Source: Palsa-459 sp963841965 (GTDB lineage: Bacteria > Actinomycetota > Acidimicrobiia > Acidimicrobiales > RAAP-2). Taken from it: DNA of 64,000 nt. Of this stretch, positions 9,085-17,729 are shown one piece after another. A program made the position numbers and the translations under genes. The DNA is taken from NCBI GenBank assembly GCA_963841965.1, contig CAWJES010000001.1, positions 444,822 through 508,821 on the forward strand. The letters run 5' to 3'. The notes under the pieces are model-generated. The model was not told where the DNA came from, did not search any database, and saw only the letters and a list, made by a program, of their open reading frames with translations. Numbering within the stretch: position 1 is the stretch's first letter; each line of letters opens with the position of its first letter.

Positions 9085-10262
9085 GGCACGGCCACCGAGC
9101 TGTCCATGCGATCAATGATGCCCGAGGCGACCCGGCGCGCGTTGGCGTCAGCCATAAGAAGTGTCTCAACGTCGCTGCAGGAGGCGCCGTCGAACCGCGC
9201 AAGGGTGGACTCCACGACGCCCGCGATGTCGCGCCAGGCGATCCTGCCCGAGAGGAACGCCTCCACGGCGCACTCGTCGGCCGCGTTCAGCCATGCCGGA
9301 GCGGTTCCGCCGAGGCGACCCGCTTCGTAGGCCAGCGACAGGCACCGGAAGGCGGCAGCGTCGGGCGGCTCGAAGGTGAGCTCCAACGCCTCGTCGAACG
9401 AGATCCTCCCGAACCCGTCGTCGAACCGCTCGGGGTATCCGAGTGCGTACGCGATGGGCAGGCGCATGTCGGGATGGCTCAGCTGCGCGATCGTCGAGCC
9501 GTCGACGAACTCCACCATCGAGTGCACGATGGACTGGGGATGGACCACCACGTCGACGCTATCGATCGGCACGGAGAAGAGCGCCGCCGCCTCGAGCACC
9601 TCGAGCCCCTTGTTCATGAGCGTCGACGAGTCGACTGTCACCTTCGCGCCCATCCGCCAGGTCGGATGCGCGAGGGCGTCGTCGACCGTGACCGTCGCCA
9701 GCTCGTCGGCCTGCATGCCCCGGAAGGGCCCGCCCGAAGCCGTGAGGATCAGGCGTCGCACCGCGCGCATCGGCTCTGCGCCCGACACGCCCGCGAGGCA
9801 CTGGTGGATCGCGCAGTGCTCGGAGTCGACCGGCAGGACCACCGCGCCCGGCGTCGCCCGGGCGACCTCGACGAGGGGGGCCGCGACCACGAGTGATTCC
9901 TTGTTCGCGAGGGCGAGACGGCGGCCCGCCTCGAGCGCGGCCAGCGTGGCGGGCACGCCCGCGAAGCCCACGATCGCGTTGAGGACGACGTCCGCCGAGC
10001 CCGCGGCCTCCGCCAGGGCATCTGGGCCGTGGAGGACCTTCGTGCCCTGCGGCAGGAGGGGCTCGATCTCGATCGCAGCCTCGCCGTCGGGCACGACCAC
10101 GGTCCGCGGACGGTGACGCCGGGCGAGGTCCGCGAGGGCGTCGAGGTTCGTCCGAGCGCTGAGCGCGTCGAGCTCGAACGCGTCGGGGTGCCGGGAGACG
10201 ACATCGAGCGCCTGGATGCCGATCGACCCCGTCGCACCGAGGATTGCGAGGGTCTTGGCCAC
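9081..10262 (-). CDS. dxr: 1-deoxy-D-xylulose-5-phosphate reductoisomerase
   Basis: Second enzyme of the MEP pathway, making MEP from DXP with NADPH. The 393-residue product begins with the Rossmann motif ILGATGSIG and contains LANKESLVVA, PVDSEHCAIHQCL, ILTASGGPFRG, HPTWRMGAKVTVDSSTLMNK and a C-terminal helical domain. The GTG start at 10262 is chosen because GGGAGG lies 7 nt upstream and the Rossmann motif begins right after it. The longer upstream reading in this frame has cdsA-shadow composition. Confidence 0.97.
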   Translation of the reverse strand: MAKTLAILGATGSIGIQALDVVSRHPDAFELDALSARTNLDALADLARRHRPRTVVVPDGEAAIEIEPLLPQGTKVLHGPDALAEAAGSADVVLNAIVGFAGVPATLAALEAGRRLALANKESLVVAAPLVEVARATPGAVVLPVDSEHCAIHQCLAGVSGAEPMRAVRRLILTASGGPFRGMQADELATVTVDDALAHPTWRMGAKVTVDSSTLMNKGLEVLEAAALFSVPIDSVDVVVHPQSIVHSMVEFVDGSTIAQLSHPDMRLPIAYALGYPERFDDGFGRISFDEALELTFEPPDAAAFRCLSLAYEAGRLGGTAPAWLNAADECAVEAFLSGRIAWRDIAGVVESTLARFDGASCSDVETLLMADANARRVASGIIDRMDSSVAVP

Positions 10263-10285
10263 GTCGGTGCCTCCCGACCCTTCGA

Positions 10286-11731
10286 TCAGCTCAGATGGAA
10301 CGCGAGCACGGTGTAGTAGGTCGCGGGAAGCACGAACAGCAGGCCGTCGAGGCGGTCGAGGAGGCCGCCGTGCCCGGGGAGCAGCCTGCCCATGTCCTTC
10401 AGACCGAGACTGCGCTTGAACATCGACTCGCACAGGTCGCCGAGCGGCGCAAGGATCGACGCGACCACGGCGAGCGTCATCGCCGCACTGAGCGTCCATC
10501 CCGAGATCGCCGAGACGATGAAGGCGGCAAGCACGGTCACGATCGTCCCGCCGACGGCGCCCTCCCATGTCTTGTTCGGGCTGATCTTGGCCGCCAGCGG
10601 ATGCCGGCCGAACGCCTTGCCCGTGAACAGGGCCCCGACGTCATTGGCGACCACGAGGATGATCGCGCCGAGCAGGAAGTGGACGCCGTGGTGGTCGGGG
10701 AACAGGGACGGCGCGAGCAGGAGGCCGGCGAACGAGCCCAGCACGCCCACCCAGATGTAGACGAGGAGTGTGGTCGACATGCCGTCGATCACCTCCGCGT
10801 GCTCGACACCGGTGAGGAACCACAGGAACGAGAAGAAGAAGACGAGCGCCGTGACGAGCGGCAGCGCCGCTTCACCCTTGTTGTAGGCGGCGACCATGAG
10901 CGCGAGGCTGGCGATCAGGCCGAGGGCGGCGGCGGGCCGGTGGCCCGCGTGTCGGAACGCTGCATAGGCCTCGCCCGCCGCGAGGGTCACCACGGCCGCG
11001 GCGAGCACGGCGGAGAGCACCGTCGAGACGTTGAAGATGATGAGGACAACGATCGCGAGGATGAGCCCCGTGATGATCGCCAGGGGCATGTCACGACCTG
11101 CGGCGGGGCGCGCGGTCCGGCCGCTCAGCGGGCCGTCGCCGTTGGAGCGGCGCGACTTCGAGTTGCGTGCTCGGACACGGCTGGCCGGATGGGCCGTCGT
11201 CGTCCCGCCCACGAACGCGGCACCAGCCACGACGGGGTCGATCGCGGCGGCTTCCGCCTCGGGGCCCTGCTCGCCACTGTCGAACTCCCAGGGGCGCCTG
11301 GCCTCGTCCTCGTGGACCGGGGCGGTGCCACCCTCGTTGCCGAGCATCGCTGGCTCGAAGCTGTCCTCGTGCGCTGCCCAGTCGGTCTCGTCCTCGCGCC
11401 ATGTCGGCCCGGGCAGCGAGGACCACGGGTCGTCGCCTGAGGCCGCATCCTCCTCGCGGGCGAGCACGGCGGGGACCTGACCGGTCGGCGCATCGGTCCA
11501 CGGCGGCAGGTCGGGGTCAGGCGACGTGCCCTTGACGAACGACCAGTCATCCAAGGCTGACTCGGTCGGGGCGTCGGACGCGGGCGGCTGCTGGACGACC
11601 TGGTGCGCCCCGGTGATCGTGACCCCCGCGGCGCCCTTGGGCTCGTCGAACGAGAGGACGTCGAACTCCAGCTCGTCACCGTCGATGGGCGGGCTGCCGT
11701 CGTCTCCGTCGCTATACCTCAAGAAGCTCAT
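10286..11731 (-). CDS. cdsA: Phosphatidate cytidylyltransferase with long acidic N-terminal extension
   Basis: Makes CDP-diacylglycerol from phosphatidate and CTP in the membrane. Of 481 residues, roughly the first 210 are hydrophilic, acidic and proline-rich with no recognised domain. The rest is a multi-pass CdsA domain ending in the family signature region (SPNKTWEGAVGG, then LAPLGDLCESMFKRSLGLKD and GHGGLLDRLDGL). The ATG at 11731 lies inside the end of frr with AAGGAG just before it, a 20-nt overlap that implies coupling. It is part of the rpsB-tsf-pyrH-frr-cdsA-dxr chain. Confidence 0.95.
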   Translation of the reverse strand: MSFLRYSDGDDGSPPIDGDELEFDVLSFDEPKGAAGVTITGAHQVVQQPPASDAPTESALDDWSFVKGTSPDPDLPPWTDAPTGQVPAVLAREEDAASGDDPWSSLPGPTWREDETDWAAHEDSFEPAMLGNEGGTAPVHEDEARRPWEFDSGEQGPEAEAAAIDPVVAGAAFVGGTTTAHPASRVRARNSKSRRSNGDGPLSGRTARPAAGRDMPLAIITGLILAIVVLIIFNVSTVLSAVLAAAVVTLAAGEAYAAFRHAGHRPAAALGLIASLALMVAAYNKGEAALPLVTALVFFFSFLWFLTGVEHAEVIDGMSTTLLVYIWVGVLGSFAGLLLAPSLFPDHHGVHFLLGAIILVVANDVGALFTGKAFGRHPLAAKISPNKTWEGAVGGTIVTVLAAFIVSAISGWTLSAAMTLAVVASILAPLGDLCESMFKRSLGLKDMGRLLPGHGGLLDRLDGLLFVLPATYYTVLAFHLS

Positions 11732-12281
11732 GCTCCTTGTGCGCGAGCAGCGTGTCAACCGCCGCCACCTCGTCATGGGTGATCTTGTCGAGGGCCTTCT
11801 CGAACCGCTCGATCTCGTCCTTGCCGATCCCGAGGTCCTTGTCGGCGTGCTCGAGCTCCTGACGGGCCTGGCGCCGCACGTTGCGGATGTGGACCTTGCC
11901 GTCCTCGGCCTTCTGGCGCACGATCTTGACGAGCCCCTTGCGGCGCTCCTCGGTGAGCGGCGGGAACGCGAGCCGGATCACGGTCCCGTCGCTCGATGGC
12001 GAGATCCCGAGGTCCGAGTTCGTGATGGCCTTCTCGATCGCGCCGATGATGTTCTTCTCGTAGGGCGAGATCACGAGCAACTTCGCCTCGGGCACGGAGA
12101 ACTGCGCCACCTGCTGCAGCGGGACCGCAGTGCCGTAGTAGTCGACCTGGAGGTGCTCGACGAGCGCCGCGTTCGCCCGGCCGGTCCGCACCGTCGCGAG
12201 ATCCGCCTTCACGTGCTCGATCGCCTTGGCCATCTTGGCCCTGGTCTCCTCGAGCAGCAGGGTCGGGAAGGAGTCGTCCAT
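11712..12281 (-). CDS. frr: Ribosome recycling factor
   Basis: Splits post-termination ribosomes together with EF-G. The 189-residue product has the full RRF fold: a long three-helix bundle with VRTGRANAALVEHLQVDYYG and LTEERRKGLVKIVRQKAEDG. The length is normal. The start ATG at 12281 shares one base with the pyrH stop (TGATG), so translation is likely coupled. Confidence 0.97.
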   Translation of the reverse strand: MDDSFPTLLLEETRAKMAKAIEHVKADLATVRTGRANAALVEHLQVDYYGTAVPLQQVAQFSVPEAKLLVISPYEKNIIGAIEKAITNSDLGISPSSDGTVIRLAFPPLTEERRKGLVKIVRQKAEDGKVHIRNVRRQARQELEHADKDLGIGKDEIERFEKALDKITHDEVAAVDTLLAHKEHELLEV

Positions 12282-12994
12282 CAGCGCACCAGCGTACCCA
12301 CACGCTCCCCCGCGAGCGCGCGGTGGATGTTGCCGTGCCCCATCAGGTCAAAGACGTGGATGGGCAGGTTGTTGTCCATGCAGAACGTGATGGCCGTGAG
12401 GTCCATGACGCGCAGCTCCCTGCTGATGACCTCCATGAAGGACACCTCGTCGTAGTGGACCGCCGACGGATCGAGCCGCGGGTCCGCGCTGTAGACGCCG
12501 TTGACGCCCTCGTGGGTGCCCTTCAGCAGCATCTCCGCCTCGATCTCCGCGGCGCGGAGCGCCGCGGGGGTGTCGGTCGTGAAGTACGGGTTGCCCATGC
12601 CTGCGGCGAAGATCACGACCCTCCCCTTCTCGAGATGGCGGATCGCGCGGCGTCGGATGTAGGGCTCCGCAACGGCCGGCATCTGCAGCGCGGTCATGAC
12701 GCGTGTCTGCTGGTTGTGCTTCTCGAGCGCGTCCTGGAAGGCCAGGGCGTTGATCACGGTGCCGAGCATCCCCATCGTGTCGGATGTCGCCCGGTCGATG
12801 CCCGCCGCCTCGCCGGTCGCTCCGCGCCAGATGTTCCCCCCGCCGATCACCATCGCGAGCTCGAGCTCGTTGTTCTCGCACGCCTTGGCGATCTCGGCGG
12901 CGAGTGCGTCGACCGTCGCCACATCGATCGTCTCGTCGCTCGCCGACGACGCGAGGGCCTCGCCGGACATCTTGAGGACGAGGCGGCGCGTCAC
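12281..12994 (-). CDS. pyrH: Uridylate kinase
   Basis: Bacterial amino-acid-kinase-family UMP kinase that makes UDP. The 237-residue product has LKMSGEAL at the N-terminus, VIGGGNIWRG for phosphate binding, DTMGMLGTVINALAFQDAL, and TTDTPAALRAAEIEAE in the acceptor site. The GTG start at 12994 comes 3 nt after the tsf stop. Confidence 0.97.
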   Translation of the reverse strand: MTRRLVLKMSGEALASSASDETIDVATVDALAAEIAKACENNELELAMVIGGGNIWRGATGEAAGIDRATSDTMGMLGTVINALAFQDALEKHNQQTRVMTALQMPAVAEPYIRRRAIRHLEKGRVVIFAAGMGNPYFTTDTPAALRAAEIEAEMLLKGTHEGVNGVYSADPRLDPSAVHYDEVSFMEVISRELRVMDLTAITFCMDNNLPIHVFDLMGHGNIHRALAGERVGTLVR

Positions 12995-12997
12995 CGC

Positions 12998-13792
12998 TCA
13001 GCTCCCGATCAGGACCTGGGCGAATGCAACGATGGTCGCGCCGCCGAGCAGCTGGGTGATCGTCTGCTTCTCGTCCTTCACGTAGGACTGGTCGAGCAGG
13101 ACGCGCTCCTTGAACCACCCGTTGAGCCGGCCTTCGACGATCTTCGTGAGCGCAGCCTCCGGCTTGCCCTCGTTGCGCGAGATCTCCTCCACCGTCTTGC
13201 GCTCGGATTCGACCTCGTCCTCGGGGACGTCGTCTCGCGAGAGGAACGTGGGGCGCGCGAAGGCGATGTGGACCGCGATCTCGTGAGCGAGCTCTTCGGT
13301 GCCACCCTCCACCACGATGGCGACGGCGTTCACGCCGCGGCCGGCCTGCTGGTGCAGGTACGTGTCGACGACCTGGTCGCCGGTCGCCTCGAGGCGCACG
13401 ACCCTGCCGAGGGAGATGTTCTCCTTCAGCGTCGTGCGCAGCCGGTCGATCTCGTCGGCGAACGAGTCGGCGGCGGACTCGCCGTCAGCTGCGACGCGGG
13501 CCGCGATCTCGTCGACGAGCGAGACGAACTCAGGGGCCTTGGCGACGAAGTCGGTCTCGCAGCGAAGCTCGACGAGCGCGGCGATGCTTCCATCGCGCAC
13601 CGCGGCGACCGCACCCTCCCCCGCCTCGCGGTCGGCGCGCTTGGCGGCTCCGGCGAGGCCGTGGACGCGGAGCCACTGGGTCGCCTGCTCCATGTCGCCG
13701 TCGTTCTCCTCGAGCGCCCGCTTGGCGTCGAGCATCCCGACACCGGTGGACTGGCGCAGCGTCTGCACATCCTTGGCTGTGAACCCGGCCAT
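12998..13792 (-). CDS. tsf: Elongation factor Ts
   Basis: Nucleotide exchange factor for EF-Tu. The 264-residue product has the UBA-like N-terminal domain (LRQSTGVGMLDAKRALEEN), the TDFVAKAPEF motif of the core, and a C-terminal module. The length is normal. It starts 2 nt after the rpsB stop, in the standard rpsB-tsf pair. Confidence 0.97.
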   Translation of the reverse strand: MAGFTAKDVQTLRQSTGVGMLDAKRALEENDGDMEQATQWLRVHGLAGAAKRADREAGEGAVAAVRDGSIAALVELRCETDFVAKAPEFVSLVDEIAARVAADGESAADSFADEIDRLRTTLKENISLGRVVRLEATGDQVVDTYLHQQAGRGVNAVAIVVEGGTEELAHEIAVHIAFARPTFLSRDDVPEDEVESERKTVEEISRNEGKPEAALTKIVEGRLNGWFKERVLLDQSYVKDEKQTITQLLGGATIVAFAQVLIGS

Positions 13793-13794
13793 GC

Positions 13795-14724
13795 TCAGGC
13801 CTCCGTCGTGGTGGCTGCCGCGACCGTCGCGAGCTCGGCACCGGCGTCGCCACTGGCATCGCCGTCAGAGGGAGCAGCATTCCCGGGGGCTGCATCGGCC
13901 GCCTCGGCACCGGCAGGCGCCGCAGCCTCCGCCGCGGCCTCTGGCGCTGGGGATGCCTCGGGGCTTGCGGCGGGCGCCTCGGCCTCGGCTGCCGCTGGCG
14001 CTTCCTTCGGCGCCGCGGGCCTCGCGGACGGGCGGTTGTTGCGGATCCAGCGCCCCTCGGTCACGGCGTCAGCGATCAGCCGGCACAGCAGGGCACCGGA
14101 GCGGATCGCATCGTCGTTGCCCGGGATGACGTAGTCGATGACGTCGGGGTCGCAGTTGGTGTCGACGACGGCGACGACGGGGAGGCCGAGCTTGTTCGCC
14201 TCGGTGACCGCGATGTGCTCCTTCTTCGTGTCGATCACGAAGATGGCGTCGGGCAGGCGGTCCAGGTTTGCGATGCCACCGAGGTTCCGCTCCAGCTTCT
14301 CGAGCTCGCGGACGTGTCGGAGTGCCTCGCGCTTGGGCATGCCCTCGAAGTCCCCGGCGCGCTGCATCAGGCGCAGCTCCTGCATGCGCTTGACGCGACC
14401 CGCGACGGTCTGGAAGTTGGTGAGCATGCCGCCGAGCCACCGTTGGTTGACGTAGGGCATGCCGCACGCATCGGCGTACTCGGAGATCGGGCCCTGGGTC
14501 TGCTTCTTGGTGCCCACGAACAGGATGATGCCGCCGGAAGCGACGAGGTCGCGGACATAGGTGTAGCCCGACTCGATCCCGATGAGGGTCTTGTGCAGGT
14601 CGATCAGGTAGATGCCGTTGCGCTCACCAAGGATGAAGCGCCGCATCTTGGGGTTCCACCTGCGGGTCTGGTGCCCGAAGTGGACGCCGGCGTCCAGCAG
14701 CTGGCGGACGGTGACGAGTGCCAT
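13795..14724 (-). CDS. rpsB: 30S ribosomal protein S2 with Ala/Pro/Glu-rich C-terminal tail
   Basis: Ribosomal protein S2. The 309-residue product begins MALVTVRQLLDAGVHFGHQT and contains FVGTKKQ, YVNQRWLGGMLTNF and the PDAIFVIDTKKE region. After residue about 235 it has a tail of some 70 residues of Ala, Pro and Glu. ATG at 14724 has GGAG 7 nt upstream, and the family N-terminus fixes it; the longer upstream reading is leader. Confidence 0.97.
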   Translation of the reverse strand: MALVTVRQLLDAGVHFGHQTRRWNPKMRRFILGERNGIYLIDLHKTLIGIESGYTYVRDLVASGGIILFVGTKKQTQGPISEYADACGMPYVNQRWLGGMLTNFQTVAGRVKRMQELRLMQRAGDFEGMPKREALRHVRELEKLERNLGGIANLDRLPDAIFVIDTKKEHIAVTEANKLGLPVVAVVDTNCDPDVIDYVIPGNDDAIRSGALLCRLIADAVTEGRWIRNNRPSARPAAPKEAPAAAEAEAPAASPEASPAPEAAAEAAAPAGAEAADAAPGNAAPSDGDASGDAGAELATVAAATTTEA

Positions 14725-14834
14725 GAATTGCTCCGTTCGGTTGTCGACCCCGACACGGCACCACTGCTGTGGCGACCGCACGAAACGTGCCGGGGAATCT
14801 GCTCGATGCCACGCCCCGTTGGCGCAGCCCGAGA

Positions 14835-14863
14835 ACTCTACCGCGCGGGCACGGCCGGGTCGA
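14835..14863 (-). promoter_or_regulatory. Promoter of the rpsB operon
   Basis: On the minus strand TCGACC (14863-14858) and TAGAGT (14840-14835) are spaced by 17 nt. This puts a start about 100 nt before rpsB, leaving a leader where S2-type autoregulation could act. Confidence 0.6.
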
Positions 14864-14947
14864 TTCGCCGCCTGCGGGGTCGTGCCCGTGTGAGATCGTT
14901 TCTCGAGGGGCCGGTGGCCCCGGGGGCTGGCCGACGAGGAGGCGCGG

Positions 14948-16054
14948 GTGAGGATCCTGGGATTCGGGACCTACGACGTGACCAAGCACCCGCGCGCGGG
15001 GATCCTGCTCGACGGCCTCGCCCTCGGCGGCAACGACGTGGTCGAGATCAACGAGCCTCTCGGATTCTCGACTCGCGAGCGCGTCGAGATGCTCCAGCGG
15101 CCATGGCTCTCCTACCGCCTCGCGCTGCGCATGGCGGGCTCGTGGTGGCGCCTTGCGCGCGCCGCTCGCCGCGCCGGGGCGTTCGATGCCGTCGTCGTCG
15201 GCTACCTCGGCCACTTCGACGTCCTGCTCGCGCGCCTCTGCTTCCCGAGGACGACGGTGGTCCTCGACCAACTCATCTTCGCCGCCGACACGGCCCGCGA
15301 TCGGGGCGTGACCTCCGGGCTCCGCCTCCGGCTGCTCGAGATCCTGGACGCGCTGGCGACCAGCTGCGCGGACCTGGTCCTCGTCGACACCGCGGAGAAC
15401 GTCGATCTGCTTGCGCCCTCCAGGCGCCGAAAGGCGCTCGCGGTCCCGGTGGGCGCGCCGTCGGCGTGGTTCGATGCGGGTGCCGCCCATGTCGCCCACG
15501 GACCCGACGAGCCGCTGCGTGTCGTCTTCTACGGGCTCTTCACACCCTTGCAGGGCGCAGTCGTGATCGGCGAGGCGCTCGGGATGCTGGCCGCGGACGA
15601 TGCGATCTCGGTCACCATGATCGGGTCCGGTCAGGATCTCGACGCTGCGCGCGCAGCCGCCGCAGCGAACGAATCGGTCACGTGGATCGACTGGATGCAG
15701 GCCGATGACCTCCCCGGCGCCATCGCGGGCCACGACGTGTGTCTCGGTGTCTTCGGTGCCACCCCCAAGGCGCTGCGGGTCGTCCCGAACAAGGTGTACC
15801 AGGGCGCGGCAGCAGGGTGCTGCATCGTGACGTCGGACACCCCGCCGCAGCGGCGTGCGCTCGGAGCCGACGCCGTGCTCGTCCCGGTCGGCGACGCCGC
15901 CGCCCTCGCCGACGCGCTGCGCTCGCTCGCGTCGGATCGCGCGGCACTCGATTCGCTGTCGGCCGCCGTGCGCAACCGCGCGCTCGATAGCTTCACGGCC
16001 CAGGCGGTCGCAGCGACGCTCGCCGACCGCCTCGCCGCGATGCGCCGCCGCTAG
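14948..16054 (+). CDS. Glycosyltransferase, GT4-like (group 1)
   Basis: Predicted retaining GT-B glycosyltransferase. The 368-residue product has a short variable N-terminal half and a C-terminal half with GT4 features: VVFYGLFTPLQGAVVIGEAL, then VTMIGSGQDLDAAR, then the donor-site region VPNKVYQGAAAGCCIVTSD. There is no signal peptide. GTG at 14948 is preceded by GAGGAGGCG. It is monocistronic and divergent from rpsB. The acceptor is unknown; a cell-envelope glycan or glycolipid is plausible. Confidence 0.8.
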   Translation: MRILGFGTYDVTKHPRAGILLDGLALGGNDVVEINEPLGFSTRERVEMLQRPWLSYRLALRMAGSWWRLARAARRAGAFDAVVVGYLGHFDVLLARLCFPRTTVVLDQLIFAADTARDRGVTSGLRLRLLEILDALATSCADLVLVDTAENVDLLAPSRRRKALAVPVGAPSAWFDAGAAHVAHGPDEPLRVVFYGLFTPLQGAVVIGEALGMLAADDAISVTMIGSGQDLDAARAAAAANESVTWIDWMQADDLPGAIAGHDVCLGVFGATPKALRVVPNKVYQGAAAGCCIVTSDTPPQRRALGADAVLVPVGDAAALADALRSLASDRAALDSLSAAVRNRALDSFTAQAVAATLADRLAAMRRR

Positions 16055-16115
16055 GACGGCCTGTTCCTGCCCGCTCCGGCGGCCCGATCGGTCAGCCTCG
16101 CATCAGCGTCCTGCG

Positions 16116-17012
16116 TCAGCCCCTCGGGTGCGTGCCGCGGTGGACGCGCTGGAGCCGTTCCTTGGACACGTGGGTGTACACCTGGGTGGTCGTCAGGTTG
16201 GCATGACCCAGGAGCTCCTGGACGACCCTGAGGTCCGCGCCCCCTTCGAGGAGGTGGGTCGCGTAGGTGTGGCGCAGGGCGTGCGGATTCAGTGGCGATC
16301 CGGCCCTCGCCTCGAGGAGCCGGCGGACGTCTCGCGGACCGAGCCGATTCCCGCGACGATTGAAGAACAGGGCGGGCGTCGGGCTGGCCTGCGACATGAA
16401 CGTCGAGCGCGGTCCGTCGATCCATGCACGCAGGGCGTCGGCGCAGACCCGGTGGATCGGCACCCGACGCTGCTTGTCACCCTTCCCGGTCACGGTGACG
16501 GCGCACGCGGCGAGGTCCAGGTCATCAATGTCGAGACCGCACAGCTCGGACACCCTGAGCCCCCCGGCGTACAGCAGCTCGCAGACCGCCCGATCGCGGA
16601 CCGCGACGGGGTCGGCGTGATCGAGGTCCGCGTCCAAGAGTCGCTCCAGCTCGTCACGGGTCGCGAGGCTGGGCAGCCTGGACCCCGGCACCGTTGCGGT
16701 CAGCCGCGCGGTCGGGTTCTCCGCAAGGCGGCCTGTCCGCTCGAGCCACCCGAAGTACGCGCGGAGCGAGGCGGCGTGGCGAGCGATCGTCGCCCTCGAC
16801 CTCCCGCGAGTCTGGAGCGATGCCAGATAGCGGCGGACCTGCACGCGTGTCACCGTGGCCGGATCCGACACGCCCAGTCGGGCGAGCCAGTCGACCACCG
16901 ACAGCAGGTCGGCGCGGTACGCGCGCCGGGTCGCATCGGAGCGCCCGGCGAGATGGAGGTCGAACCCCTCGAGGTCGAAGGTCTCGGCCGCGTCAGCGAC
17001 CTCGGGATCCAT
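16116..17012 (-). CDS. xerC: Tyrosine recombinase XerC/XerD
   Basis: Site-specific recombinase that resolves chromosome dimers. The 298-residue product has an N-terminal SAM-like core-binding domain (residues 14-95) and a catalytic domain with R153 (GGLRVSEL), K180 region, H244-R247 (HALRH), H270 and the nucleophile Y279 (TQVYTH). It could be XerC or XerD. The start ATG has TAGCCT 6 nt upstream and no Shine-Dalgarno, consistent with a leaderless transcript. There is no other mobile-element gene nearby, so a housekeeping role is likely. Confidence 0.9.
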   Translation of the reverse strand: MDPEVADAAETFDLEGFDLHLAGRSDATRRAYRADLLSVVDWLARLGVSDPATVTRVQVRRYLASLQTRGRSRATIARHAASLRAYFGWLERTGRLAENPTARLTATVPGSRLPSLATRDELERLLDADLDHADPVAVRDRAVCELLYAGGLRVSELCGLDIDDLDLAACAVTVTGKGDKQRRVPIHRVCADALRAWIDGPRSTFMSQASPTPALFFNRRGNRLGPRDVRRLLEARAGSPLNPHALRHTYATHLLEGGADLRVVQELLGHANLTTTQVYTHVSKERLQRVHRGTHPRG

Positions 17013-17018
17013 GCGAAC

Positions 17019-17024
17019 AGGCTA
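17019..17024 (-). promoter_or_regulatory. -10 box for leaderless xerC
   Basis: TAGCCT on the minus strand, 6 nt before the ATG of xerC. Confidence 0.5.
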
Positions 17025-17070
17025 CTGACGGACTCACCGCAGATCGCGACAGCAGCGCGGGTGACCGCGG

Positions 17071-17110
17071 ACTCAAGCGGGCTTCAGCGGGCTTCAGCTG
17101 GCTTCAGCGG
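17071..17110. repeat. 10-bp tandem repeat at the rsfS stop
   Basis: The motif GCTTCAGCGG or GCTTCAGCTG occurs three times in a row (17081-17110), preceded by a diverged unit at 17071-17080. On the coding strand each unit carries CTGAAGCC. The first unit supplies the rsfS stop codon. Confidence 0.7.
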
Positions 17111-17520
17111 GCGTCGCTGGCGGCGCGCGGGGACGCGGGACGCCGTGCCGCCATGGACCACAGGTGCTCGAGGTCGTAGTACGAGCGCGTCTCCTCGTCG
17201 AACACGTGGACCACGACGTCGCCGAAGTCGAGCAGCACCCAGCGCGCATCGGAGAGGCCCTCGACGCGGATCGGCGCGCGACCGCAGTTGATCTTCGCGA
17301 GCCGCTCGACCTCCTCGGCGATGGTGCGCACCTGCCGGTCGTTGCGTCCTGCGGTGATCACGAAGGCGTCGACGACGCTCAGCAACTCGGTCATCAGGAG
17401 CACGACAGTGTCGAGCCCGAGCTTTTCGTCGATTGCCTCGAGCGTGGAGACAACCAGCTGCTCGGTCTCCTCGTCAGCGCCTGCGGGTCGATCAACCTGC
17501 GGTGACGGGCTCGAGCTCAG
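17104..17520 (-). CDS. rsfS: Ribosome silencing factor RsfS
   Basis: Binds ribosomal protein L14 and blocks subunit joining in starvation. The 138-residue product has the RsfS core: LGLDTVVLLMTELLSVVDAF, then VRTIAEEVERL, WVLLDFGDVVVHVF and YYDLEHLW. No ATG, GTG or TTG is available in frame before the conserved part. CTG at 17520 is chosen because GAGGTGAT lies 3 nt upstream of it and the CTG overlaps the preceding gene's TGA as CTGA, the same geometry as the usual ATGA coupling. It follows nadD and a small membrane gene. Confidence 0.9.
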   Translation of the reverse strand: MSSSPSPQVDRPAGADEETEQLVVSTLEAIDEKLGLDTVVLLMTELLSVVDAFVITAGRNDRQVRTIAEEVERLAKINCGRAPIRVEGLSDARWVLLDFGDVVVHVFDEETRSYYDLEHLWSMAARRPASPRAASDAR

Positions 17521-17726
17521 CGGATCACCTCGAGGACGACGAGGCAGGCTGCGAGCGGACCGGCGAAGAGGAGGGTCCCGAGGGCGAACCACCGTCGCCG
17601 CTCGCGGCGCGCCGCGGCGATGGTCACCATGCGCGGCGGCTGCGTGATCGTGATCACCGTGGCTGGCACGGGAGCAGCCCACGTCACGGTCTCGAGGTCA
17701 GCGAGTTCGATCGCCTGCAGCGCCAT
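17517..17726 (-). CDS. Small single-pass membrane protein of unknown function
   Basis: A 69-residue product that I do not recognise. A basic stretch (AAARRERRRW) precedes one transmembrane helix (residues about 46-67, FALGTLLFAGPLAACLVVLE). It begins 3 nt after the nadD stop and its stop overlaps the rsfS start by 4 nt. It therefore sits tightly inside a nadD-rsfS operon, which supports it being real. Confidence 0.6.
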   Translation of the reverse strand: MALQAIELADLETVTWAAPVPATVITITQPPRMVTIAAARRERRRWFALGTLLFAGPLAACLVVLEVIR

Positions 17727-17729
17727 GCG

